From Candidatus Sumerlaeota bacterium (GTDB taxonomy: Bacteria; Sumerlaeota; Sumerlaeia; JADFCT01), in NCBI GenBank assembly GCA_026398575.1, contig JAPLSP010000518.1:1-5237 (forward strand): 5,237 nt of DNA, in the 5' to 3' direction. How positions within the stretch are numbered: position 1 is the first letter of the stretch; each line of letters starts with the position of its first letter. The notes below the pieces were generated by a model, which worked only from the letters and a program-made list of their open reading frames with translations, was not told the origin of the DNA and ran no database searches. Below, piece after piece: positions 1 to 5,237 of the stretch. The position numbers were made by a program, and so were the translations under genes.

Positions 1-225
1 CTTGCCAGACTACCATCGAGTCATCCCTGTTCGTTCATTACCGCGTCATCCACGCGCCGCAGGATGTTTTCGCCTTGCCTTCGCTGCCTGTGCCGAACAG
101 AATTTTATGTGCCCATTTTGCGCGGCTAAAGGCATACGAAAGTTTTGATATAGGAAGGAAGACACGACATGCAGCAGCGGACATTCAGCGAGCAGTAATA
201 CATAATAAGCAGGGGGCTATGCCGC
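1..225. other. Left edge, no supported gene
   Basis: Nothing recognisable follows the mini-DUF1080 stop. A minus-strand ATG at 16-14, with AGGG about 8 bases upstream, could be the first codon of a gene lying outside the window, but only five codons are visible. No terminator hairpin with a T-run was seen. Confidence 0.45.
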
Positions 226-468
226 TTACTTGCGCACTGGTTCGAGCGTTACCTTGCGGACTTCGATATCCGCGCCTTCACATTGAATGCCGATAAAGCC
301 CGAGGAGGGCGCGCACGCGGTGGCCTTGTTCATTTCCTTGCCGTTGAACAATTCGATCTTCGCGTCGGGAGTGATCGCCTTTTCCTTGTCCACCGCCTTG
401 TCGGCGGCCATCGCCCCCAGCGTCAACACTGCCGCCAAGCCTCCCAAGACCGCCCAATTTCTCATCAT
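226..468 (-). CDS. Exported mini DUF1080 (3-keto-disaccharide hydrolase-like) protein, internally shortened
   Basis: This is an 80-residue protein of uncertain function. Residues 1-21 form a Sec signal peptide (MMRNW followed by a hydrophobic stretch ending GAMA), so it is probably periplasmic or secreted. Two blocks resemble the DUF1080 family: LFNGKEM at 40-46 matches the usual N-terminal LFNGKDLSGW motif, and GFIGIQCEG at 57-65 followed by DIEVRKVTLEPV matches the family's C-terminal GxIGLQ..G..VEFRNI..KPL strands. Only about ten residues separate them, whereas full-length members have roughly 200 residues including the signal peptide and most of the lectin-like beta-sandwich. The frame is intact. 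The start at 468 (or the adjacent ATG at 465) is preceded by AGGGGG at 478-483 with 9 bases spacing; the open frame extends further upstream to 549, but without a ribosome site. It lies 186 bases downstream of the esterase pair on the same strand. It is either a deletion remnant or a real mini-protein; an intact active site is very unlikely. Confidence 0.72.
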   Translation of the reverse strand: MMRNWAVLGGLAAVLTLGAMAADKAVDKEKAITPDAKIELFNGKEMNKATACAPSSGFIGIQCEGADIEVRKVTLEPVRK

Positions 469-561
469 ACCGTGAATCCCCCTGCTTGATAAAATATGCG
501 CCACATGCGCCGAGCAATAAATTACCGGCATTGGCATTGCGCCGCGCAAAGGCTACAATCG

Positions 562-587
562 GAATCTTCAATCCGAATCTTCAATCC
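562..587. repeat. Tandem 13-bp direct repeat between esterase and mini-DUF1080 genes
   Basis: GAATCTTCAATCC occurs twice back to back (562-574 and 575-587). CCGAATC (573-579) is also the reverse complement of GATTCGG (593-599), giving a possible 7-bp stem with a 13-base loop. No T-run follows on either strand, so it is not a clear terminator. It is non-coding in my reading. Confidence 0.75.
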
Positions 588-654
588 GTTTTGATTCGGC
601 TTGTCGTTGCTTCTCTTGGGCTATAGCCATAGCCGCCAAGCGATAGGCGAAAGG

Positions 655-1539
655 TTATTCCATCGCCGGGCCGAGCATCCATTTGCGCACGGCCGGGTAT
701 GCGGATGCTGGGAAATCATGCTTCCCGACATCTTCGCAGATGAAAGTGGTCTTGGCGCCGGCGGCCTTCGCCGTGTCGCAGATTTCTTGCGCGCGCGGGC
801 GCGACTTCGAGTTGCTGGAAACCATGAGAAATGGTTTGCCTTTGAGCAGGTCATACTGCCGCAGTTTGCCGCCGCCCTCGACGAAAAGAAAGGCGGAGAA
901 TCGCCGGATCACTTCGCCGTCAGACTCGTCTATGAGAGCTGCCGTGGCATGGGCGCCATTGGAGAAGCCGCCCAGGATGCGATGGGCGGGATCTATATTG
1001 GGCACTGTCTCGTCCATCTTCTCCAGCATAGTCTTGAAGAAAGGCCACATATACTTGCCGTCCGGGCCGACCATGATGAATCCGGCGCCGGCGGCATTGG
1101 CATTTGATGCTTTGAGGTCGGGCGCCTTGAAGAGCGGGACGTTCACGCAGATGAATTCCTGCTCTTTGGAAAGCCCGCGGGCCACGCCGGGGTTCCCGCC
1201 GGCGCCGCCGTCACCGCCGTTCAGGAAAACAAGGAGCGGGTGTTTTCTTGCCGGGTTGTAGTCGCGCGGCAGATAAATGGTCATTTGCGCTTTCACGTCC
1301 TTCTTCTGGGACACGGCGCAGAAGGTGGGGGGCATTTCAGGAAACGCAATCGTGATCGCTGTGCCGGGCGCCAGTCTGCGCGGCGCTGTCGTTGTCGTCG
1401 CGGCGGCCAAGGCGCTTGTCGTGGCGCAGACCGCTGCCATGAACGTCATCGCGCTCAGGCAAAACTTGCCTTTCATGGCGATGTTTTTTCTCATTTCTGC
1501 CAGACCTCTCATCCTGCCCATCTCTCTCGGTATTCTCAT
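655..1539 (-). CDS. Exported alpha/beta-hydrolase esterase, second gene of a coupled pair
   Basis: A 294-residue serine hydrolase of the broad esterase/PHB-depolymerase-like group. The signal peptide begins at MKGKF (residue 22) and ends at SALA (residue 45). The first 21 residues form an unusually long n-region, so an internal start at 1494 or 1476 is possible. I prefer 1539 because AAAGGAG lies 8 bases upstream at 1548-1554 and the ATG overlaps the stop of the preceding gene as ATGA. The oxyanion-loop region is VFLNGGDGGAGG (about 104-115). The nucleophile elbow is GFSNG, with Ser193. The likely catalytic histidine is His274 in GKHDFP. After the beta strand PFLMVSS, where the acid normally sits, the sequence is NSKSRPRA with no Asp or Glu, so the acid must come from elsewhere (Glu269 or Asp270 are nearby) or activity is altered. 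Substrate unknown; an ester of a polysaccharide or similar polymer is a guess from family and context. Confidence 0.87.
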   Translation of the reverse strand: MRIPREMGRMRGLAEMRKNIAMKGKFCLSAMTFMAAVCATTSALAAATTTTAPRRLAPGTAITIAFPEMPPTFCAVSQKKDVKAQMTIYLPRDYNPARKHPLLVFLNGGDGGAGGNPGVARGLSKEQEFICVNVPLFKAPDLKASNANAAGAGFIMVGPDGKYMWPFFKTMLEKMDETVPNIDPAHRILGGFSNGAHATAALIDESDGEVIRRFSAFLFVEGGGKLRQYDLLKGKPFLMVSSNSKSRPRAQEICDTAKAAGAKTTFICEDVGKHDFPASAYPAVRKWMLGPAME

Positions 1540-1554
1540 TTTTGATGCTCCTTT
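1536..1554 (-). promoter_or_regulatory. Ribosome site and ATGA stop/start overlap between the two esterases
   Basis: AAAGGAG (1548-1554) inside the end of the first esterase gene sits 8 bases before ATG 1539-1537. The ATG shares bases with the first gene's TGA (1538-1536). This is a classic translational-coupling junction. It fixes the start of the second gene and shows that both are made from one message. Confidence 0.85.
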
Positions 1555-2474
1555 GGTTGATCCTTGACTTGCTGCGGCGCCTTGGGATGCTTGAAGAAAA
1601 AGTCCCACATCTCATCGGTGGCAGAAAGCCCGTGCTCCTTCAGGTTGGGCCAGTTGTGATTGCAGTTCTCGGCGATCACCAATTCGACCTCCGTGCCCGC
1701 CGCGCCTCCGGAATAAAGTGTGCGCGTCACCGTGTGCTCCGCGTCCCGGGTTTCCTTCCCCGGAGTGGCGCATGCGTTGGACTTCACGAAGACCTGCAGG
1801 CAATCGGGCACGGACTTGGTGAGCGTCCTGGATGTGAGGGCGCCGTCGAACTTCACAAGGCCGTCTTTCTTCCCGCAGATGTGAATCAGGGAAATCGGCG
1901 CGACGGGCTTGGGGATGTCCGGCACGGAAGGCTTTCCATCCAGCAGTTTGATGCCCAGCAAGCCGTTGACGATGGCGGCTGCGGCGATCGGGTCGGCCAA
2001 TTCCACGGCCGCGCGGTACGCCATGAACGCGCCCGATGAGTGGCCGCAGATGAACACCCGGCTGGAATCCGTGTGAAAGGAGCTGTGCAGCGAAACGATT
2101 AGTGCGCGGAGGAACGCAATGTCGTCCACATTGTCGGCTGCTATGCCCTCGCCGCCCGGAACGCGGCCGAAGAGGGAATTCCATGTATGCTGTTTGCCGA
2201 TGATGCCATCCGGGCAAGCGACGATGAAGCCGCGCTGGTCTGCCAGGGACTTGAACCAGCCGACCATGTTCTTACCCGTGCCGCCGGAGCCATGGAGCCC
2301 GATCAACAGCGGTAGTGGCCGCTTTCCATCGTACGCGCGCGGCAGGTGTACCACGCAGGTTCGCGTCTGTACGCCCACTTGAACAGTGATCTGTTGATCG
2401 GCGGGCTGGGCGCTGAGCGCGGCGCTAAGCGCAGACAATAGCGCCATCGTAATCACGCGAAGCACATTGTTCAT
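1536..2474 (-). CDS. Exported LpqC/PHB depolymerase-family esterase
   Basis: A 312-residue extracytoplasmic serine esterase of the LpqC/polyhydroxybutyrate depolymerase family (COG3509-like), which also includes feruloyl and acetyl-xylan esterases. Residues 1-22 are a signal peptide (MNNVLRVITM, then an Ala/Leu/Ser-rich core ending LSA). LLIGLHGSGGTGKNM (57-70) is the oxyanion strand and loop, VACPDG (85-90) and DDIAFLRALI (117-126) are family blocks, and GHSSG (144-148) is the nucleophile elbow with Ser146. ICGKKDG supplies the likely acid Asp204, and NCNHNWPN supplies His273, so the triad looks complete. Several cysteines (40, 200, 225, 235, 271) may form disulfides. The start at 2474 has a GAGG at 2479-2482 with a short 4-base gap; the next in-frame ATG (2447) has no ribosome site. 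The stop overlaps the start of the second esterase. Its natural ester substrate cannot be assigned; secreted carbohydrate-ester hydrolysis is an inference. Confidence 0.92.
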   Translation of the reverse strand: MNNVLRVITMALLSALSAALSAQPADQQITVQVGVQTRTCVVHLPRAYDGKRPLPLLIGLHGSGGTGKNMVGWFKSLADQRGFIVACPDGIIGKQHTWNSLFGRVPGGEGIAADNVDDIAFLRALIVSLHSSFHTDSSRVFICGHSSGAFMAYRAAVELADPIAAAAIVNGLLGIKLLDGKPSVPDIPKPVAPISLIHICGKKDGLVKFDGALTSRTLTKSVPDCLQVFVKSNACATPGKETRDAEHTVTRTLYSGGAAGTEVELVIAENCNHNWPNLKEHGLSATDEMWDFFFKHPKAPQQVKDQPKEHQK

Positions 2475-2743
2475 CTATCCTCGCCTGCCATGTGGTTGCT
2501 CTCTGAATTTGAGGATAGTGGACTGGTGGGCGTGTGTTTTTCAAGCGAAAGTCACAAATTGACTTAACTCCTGATGAAGCCATGACCGGGGCGCAGGCAA
2601 TGCAAGCGGCTTGCAGTGTAGAGGGAAGGACAAGGTGAAACCCGGCTTGGGAAGCATGAACAGTCAAGCGTATCGTACCGGCGCCCGGAACGAAGTTTAG
2701 AGCGAAGATTTGCATTGCGGAGATCGGCGCATGCGAGACAGGG
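2475..2743. other. 269-base intergenic stretch, no supported gene
   Basis: This separates the GspF/PilC gene from the first esterase and should hold the esterase promoter. I see no convincing -35/-10 pair: TTGAAA lies about 60 bases before the esterase start, but no good -10 follows at 16-18 bases. One small inverted repeat occurs at 2601-2615 (6-bp stem TGCAAG, 3-base loop) without a T-run, so it is not a clear intrinsic terminator. An open frame of 96 codons (2425-2715, minus) runs through here into the esterase start, but has no ribosome site or recognisable protein. Confidence 0.6.
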
Positions 2744-3976
2744 CTAGTGAATCCAGTTTATCATGTCAAATATCGGCAGATAAAGGCAGATGACAACGGC
2801 GCCAACCATGATGCCCAGTCCGACGATCATCATGGGTTCGAGGACCGAGGTCAGCCCATCCACGGCATCATCCACTTCGCGCGTATAGGCTTCGGCCACT
2901 TTGCTGAGCATTTGGTCAATCGCGCCGGTTTCTTCGCCGACGGCCACCATGTGCACGACCAGCGCCGGAAAAACCTTGGCGTCCTCCAGAGGCTTGTGGA
3001 TCGTCTCGCCGTCCCGGACGCTTTCATAAACGCCGTCCATCGCGCGCGCCACGACTTCGTTGCCGGACGTATCGCGCACGATATCGAGCGAATGCAGAAT
3101 GGGGACGCCGGCGCGGATCAAGGTGGAAAGGGTTTCGGAGAAACGCACGATCGCCACTTTGCGAAGCAATTCGCCGAATACCGGCAGCTTCAGTTTCATG
3201 CGGTCTATGATGTACTTGCCGTCGCGCGTTTTGTTCATGCGCGTGTAGATCGCGCCGATGGCCAGCGCCGCCAGAATCGCCAGATGAATCTGATGCGTCA
3301 TCAGATACGAGATTTTGAGAAGGAATTCCGTAGGGGCGGGCAGACTTGGGGCGCCCAATTGCGCGAACATATCCTCGAATTTCGGCAAAATATAAATGAC
3401 GATGAAGGAAACGATGCAGGTGGCGGTGACCATCACCGTCATGGGATACATCAAGGCCGACCGCACTTTGGAGATCAGCGCCGCGCGCTTTTCGAGAAAG
3501 TCAGCCAGTTTGTTGAGAACTGTCTCGAGCACGCCGCCCATCTCACCCGCGCGCGTCATGCTGACAAAGAGATCATTGAACACTTTCGGATGGCGTTCGA
3601 ATGCTTCGGCCAGGCTTGCGCCGCCTTCGATGTCTTCGGCGATCTGGCGGATTTTCACCTTGAAGACGGGCGATTCATTCTGTTCTTCGAGGATGCGCAG
3701 CGAACGCAGGATGGGAAGTCCCGCGTCCAGCAGCGTGGACAGCTGGCGCGTGAAAGTGGTCAGGTGTCTGCGCTTGATGCGTCCGAAAATATTCCGCAAT
3801 CCAGGCAAGGCCAGCAAATCCATCTGGCCCGCTTTCCTCGCCTTGGGCGCCACTTCAACGGGATAAAATCCCATGCTTCGCAGTTTTTCGACAACGGTGT
3901 CTTCGTTCGGGTGGTCCACGGTCCCCTTGACCTGCTTGCCTCCGCGGTCAAGCGCGAGATAGTCATATTGCGGCAT
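2744..3976 (-). CDS. Type II secretion/type IV pilus inner-membrane platform protein (GspF/PilC family)
   Basis: A complete 410-residue polytopic inner-membrane protein. In this family it forms the cytoplasmic-membrane platform that the GspE/PilB-type ATPase acts on to assemble pseudopilins or pilins. The N-terminal block MPQYDYLALDRGGKQVKG with the following KLRSMGFYPVEV (about 1-42) is the usual adaptor region. Two homologous T2SSF domains follow. Domain 1 (about 73-197) has RQLSTLLDAGLPILRSL, SMTRAGEMGG and a membrane helix at about 178-197. Domain 2 (about 276-402) has RFSETLSTLIRAGVPILHSL, VAVGEETG, LEPMMI and a terminal membrane helix at about 380-402. A further hydrophobic segment lies near 231-245. 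The length is typical. AAGGAGG (3988-3994) sits 11 bases before the start. No gspE/pilB, gspG or pilin gene is visible within the window, so secretion versus pilus assignment is undecided. Confidence 0.96.
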   Translation of the reverse strand: MPQYDYLALDRGGKQVKGTVDHPNEDTVVEKLRSMGFYPVEVAPKARKAGQMDLLALPGLRNIFGRIKRRHLTTFTRQLSTLLDAGLPILRSLRILEEQNESPVFKVKIRQIAEDIEGGASLAEAFERHPKVFNDLFVSMTRAGEMGGVLETVLNKLADFLEKRAALISKVRSALMYPMTVMVTATCIVSFIVIYILPKFEDMFAQLGAPSLPAPTEFLLKISYLMTHQIHLAILAALAIGAIYTRMNKTRDGKYIIDRMKLKLPVFGELLRKVAIVRFSETLSTLIRAGVPILHSLDIVRDTSGNEVVARAMDGVYESVRDGETIHKPLEDAKVFPALVVHMVAVGEETGAIDQMLSKVAEAYTREVDDAVDGLTSVLEPMMIVGLGIMVGAVVICLYLPIFDMINWIH

Positions 3977-4083
3977 GAGCGGACGAGCCTCCTTCTCGAA
4001 AAATACCTGACTCCCTTCACCAGCACGGCATAAGCGCGCTATGACCCAATATGCCTTAAATAGCTATGATATAACGATTGCGG

Positions 4084-4103
4084 AAAAACGGCACCTAAGG
4101 TAC
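4084..4103 (-). terminator. Possible weak intrinsic terminator after the HicB-like gene
   Basis: On the minus strand, 10 bases after the HicB-like stop, GTACC-TTA-GGTGC can fold into a 5-bp stem (one G-U pair). It is followed by CG and a run of five T (4084-4088). The stem is short, so this is tentative. If real, it would separate the HicB-like gene from the GspF/PilC gene. Confidence 0.3.
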
Positions 4104-4112
4104 AAATTTTAT

Positions 4113-4325
4113 TTAATGCATCATCGCCTGAAATTCCTCAGCGATTGAGGGAGGAACCGGCTCATTATGCAGGCGAAGGCTTTCCAAATATCCATTGATG
4201 GCGTCTTTGATATTCGCAAGCGCCTCATTGCGTGTCTTGCCTTGGCTGACGCAACCCGGCAACGTTGGGCACTCAGCGACAAATACGCCATCTTCGTCTT
4301 GCTCGATAGTTACCCGATAGCGCAT
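4113..4325 (-). CDS. HicB-like protein (HicB-family antitoxin fold), no HicA partner
   Basis: A 70-residue cytoplasmic protein with the HicB signature. MRYRVTIEQDEDGVFVAECPTLPGC (1-25, with the hallmark ECPxLPGC) is followed by SQGKTRNEALANIKDAINGYLESL, the partial RNase-H-like fold of HicB antitoxins. The remaining 20 residues (HNEPVPPSIAEEFQAMMH) are too short for a helix-turn-helix or ribbon-helix-helix DNA-binding domain. HicB antitoxins normally pair with the HicA mRNA-cleaving toxin of about 60-80 residues. Here neither the 136 bases downstream nor the 49 bases upstream can hold hicA, so it is an orphan. Such solitary short HicB-like proteins are common and their role is mostly unknown. 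The start at 4325 is chosen because AGGAG lies 8 bases upstream; a GTG at 4334 overlaps that site. Codon use is more AT-rich than the esterase genes. Confidence 0.88.
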   Translation of the reverse strand: MRYRVTIEQDEDGVFVAECPTLPGCVSQGKTRNEALANIKDAINGYLESLRLHNEPVPPSIAEEFQAMMH

Positions 4326-4333
4326 CGAAATCA

Positions 4334-4338
4334 CTCCT
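4334..4338 (-). promoter_or_regulatory. Ribosome binding site deciding the HicB-like start
   Basis: AGGAG at 4334-4338 is 8 bases before ATG 4325. The alternative GTG start at 4334-4332 overlaps this motif and would have no site of its own, so the shorter 70-residue product is favoured. Confidence 0.7.
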
Positions 4339-4374
4339 GTTTTTATCTGAATATCTTATGATTCTATTAAAAAA

Positions 4375-4650
4375 TTAATTCATCTTGGGAGTGGGCGGCT
4401 TCGGCGTTGGAGTTCTGGCGGGCAATTGATAATAGGGCTGGTTATAATACGCGGGCGGATAGTAATATTGCTGAGGATAATAATAGGGAGACGAACCATA
4501 GTACGGTGAATAATTATTGTATGAATTATAGTAAGGATTATATGAATTATAGTTAGGATTATTGTTTGACCCGAATGGGTAAGTATTCACGCTTGAATCC
4601 CGCACATCTCTGCTGTTTGGAATTCCGGATCTGCCGGGCGCGCTCCGCAT
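4375..4650 (-). CDS. C-terminal Tyr-rich fragment, first ATG after the amber codon
   Basis: A 91-residue piece that a gene caller would report from the first ATG downstream of the TAG. No ribosome site precedes 4650 and there is no signal peptide, so independent translation is unlikely. Open frame continues upstream to the amber codon. It holds the Tyr/Asn/Pro-rich low-complexity tail. I regard it as the 3' part of the split gene rather than a separate gene. Confidence 0.35.
   Translation of the reverse strand: MRSAPGRSGIPNSRDVRDSSVNTYPFGSNNNPNYNSYNPYYNSYNNYSPYYGSSPYYYPQQYYYPPAYYNQPYYQLPARTPTPKPPTPKMN
4521..4562 (-). repeat. Tandem 21-bp repeat (two copies) in the Tyr-rich coding segment
   Basis: Bases 4521-4541 and 4542-4562 are identical except for one base (A at 4533, T at 4554). 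Being a multiple of three, they encode two successive 7-residue units, NPNYNSY and NPYYNSY. A degenerate continuation (NNYSPYY) follows. This points to growth of the low-complexity tail by duplication. Confidence 0.85.
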
Positions 4651-4842
4651 GGGATAATTATCGTTGGCGGGTCGGCTCGAGGGTTGGGAGATCGTCGGAT
4701 AAACCGATGAGGCCGGGATATTTCTCGCTTCATGAACGGAATTGCCTTCTTTGATGTCCGGGTTTTTATAGGTCAGTTCGGGGATGCCATTCGTGTTTCG
4801 GAAGATCGTCGCGACGCGATCGCCGGATAGATAGAAATCATA

Positions 4843-5043
4843 CTAGCCGGTCGTCAGAATCACGTGCTGCTTGACGCCGAAGAGGCTCTCCGTGGCCGGC
4901 TGGCAATCCAGCGCCGTTCCCGCGTCCGGGTATTGCTCGATGAATCGGGCGACCGCCGGCAGCAGCGGGAGCGTATTGGACGACGCATAGCCGGCGATTT
5001 CGAGAGAAAGCAAAAACATCGAAAAAACGAAAATGCGGTTCAT
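4843..5043 (-). CDS. N-terminal 66-residue product of the amber-split exported gene
   Basis: If the TAG is read as a stop, this is the only part with a normal translation start: GGAGG, 8-base gap, ATG at 5043. It encodes a signal peptide (1-20) followed by a 46-residue segment (NTLPLLPAVARFIEQYPDAG, then ALDCQPATESLFGVKQHVILTTG) with a single Cys. It ends in the middle of what looks like a beta-rich stretch, which fits a truncated protein better than a designed short one. No function can be assigned. Confidence 0.55.
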   Translation of the reverse strand: MNRIFVFSMFLLSLEIAGYASSNTLPLLPAVARFIEQYPDAGTALDCQPATESLFGVKQHVILTTG

Positions 5044-5150
5044 GGCAGAATCCTCCATCGCGTTGGTATTGTGATTATCGCCAACCGCCCCGCTGAAGAA
5101 AAGCAATATTTTGAGGATAATGATCGAATTTGCAAAAGTCCGGCTTGCAC
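5040..5150 (-). CDS. Possible 36-codon leader ORF before the Tyr-rich gene
   Basis: AAGGAGG (5157-5163) lies 6 bases before a GTG at 5150. The frame runs 36 codons and ends in a TGA (5042-5040) that overlaps the ATG of the exported gene as ATGA. The peptide (starting MQAGLLQIRSLSSKYCFSSA) is basic, resembles nothing I recognise, and its frame is also open back to the window edge. The strong ribosome site and the overlap are the only support. It could be a coupling leader, the end of an upstream gene, or chance. Confidence 0.2.
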   Translation of the reverse strand: MQAGLLQIRSLSSKYCFSSAGRLAIITIPTRWRILP

Positions 5151-5237
5151 AATGATCCTCCTTCGCAATAGGCTGTTCTCACCGTGAGTATGGAGCGGAA
5201 TTCGGTTGGGAACAGCGCCAGCATTTGGAGTGCGGTT

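Larger units (their letters stand above)
4375..5043 (-). pseudogene. Exported Tyr/Asn/Pro-rich protein gene split by an in-frame amber codon
   Basis: One reading frame of 222 codons is open from ATG 5043 to the TAA at 4375, apart from a TAG at codon 67 (4843-4845). I translated through the gap codon by codon. After the TAG the frame reads YDFYLSGDRVATIFR, then NTNGIPELTYKNPDIKEG, and continues without a stop into the Tyr-rich tail. The N terminus (MNRIFVFSMFLLSLEIAGYA) is a signal peptide, so the product would be exported. GGAGG at 5052-5056 lies 8 bases before the start. The tail (about 165-205) has 18 Tyr in 41 residues, with Asn, Pro and Gln, and ends in a TPTPKPPTPK-like segment. I do not recognise the family; a cell-surface or envelope role is only a guess from composition. 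The amber may be a recent mutation, a sequencing error (for example CAG or TAT/TAC changed to TAG), or a recoded stop. Confidence 0.72.

Noticed and set aside
75..296. A 73-codon plus-strand frame at the left edge
   Set aside because: It begins with TTG, has no ribosome site, and runs opposite the conserved end of the mini-DUF1080 gene.
619..634. Hairpin GGCTAT-AGCC-ATAGCC after the second esterase
   Set aside because: The 6-bp stem is real, but no T-run follows on the minus strand, so I cannot call it an intrinsic terminator.
601..1261. Long plus-strand open frames opposite the second esterase
   Set aside because: They are antisense to a gene with signal peptide and GFSNG motif, and their products show no family features.
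2425..2715. A 96-codon minus-strand frame in front of and overlapping the first esterase
   Set aside because: It has no ribosome site and no recognisable domain, and it overlaps the esterase signal peptide in another frame.
2747..4033. A 428-codon plus-strand open frame covering the whole GspF/PilC gene
   Set aside because: It is the antisense shadow of a clearly recognisable gene. Its product is rich in His, Arg, Gln and Asp with no domain, as expected from codon bias on the other strand.
4066..4071. TATCAT as a -10 box for the GspF/PilC gene
   Set aside because: It matches the consensus at five of six bases, but no acceptable -35 lies 16-18 bases upstream.
5075..5236. A minus-strand frame entering from the right edge (LQMLALFPTEFRSILTVR...)
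   Set aside because: The first residues look protein-like, but the rest does not, and another frame is equally open. Without the sequence beyond the edge it cannot be supported.

Overview
The window is about 5.2 kb of moderately GC-rich bacterial DNA. Every gene I can support lies on the minus strand, so in transcription order it reads from right to left. A double-membrane (Gram-negative type) bacterium is suggested by several exported proteins with Sec signal peptides and by an inner-membrane assembly platform of the type II secretion/type IV pilus class. The mix of exported LpqC-like esterases, a DUF1080-type protein and a lone GspF/PilC protein is common in the Planctomycetes-Verrucomicrobia-Lentisphaerae group and related environmental lineages. 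This placement is an inference; no rRNA or marker gene is present to test it.

Right part (4375-5237): an exported protein of unknown function begins at 5043 with a strong Shine-Dalgarno site and a signal peptide. It is cut by an in-frame amber codon at 4843-4845. The same frame then stays open to 4375 and encodes a very Tyr/Asn/Pro-rich tail with a tandem 7-residue repeat. I read it as one 222-codon gene broken, or recoded, by a single TAG. After a 49-base AT-rich gap comes a 70-residue HicB-like protein with no HicA partner beside it.

Middle (2744-3976): a complete 410-residue GspF/PilC-family inner-membrane protein, alone in this window without its ATPase or pilins. A 269-base stretch without a supported gene follows.

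Left part (226-2474): two exported alpha/beta-hydrolase esterases are joined by an ATGA stop/start overlap, so they are almost certainly one translationally coupled unit. The first has a complete Ser-Asp-His triad. The second keeps Ser and His but has no Asp where the acid residue is expected. About 190 bases further on is an 80-residue exported mini-protein that carries the first and last sequence blocks of the DUF1080 (3-keto-disaccharide hydrolase) family with almost everything between them missing. The two esterases and the DUF1080 relative would fit breakdown of esterified carbohydrate outside the cytoplasm, but substrate and pathway cannot be read from the sequence.

I found no CRISPR array, transposase, tRNA or rRNA. 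The points most worth a second look are the amber-split Tyr-rich gene and the internally shortened DUF1080 protein.
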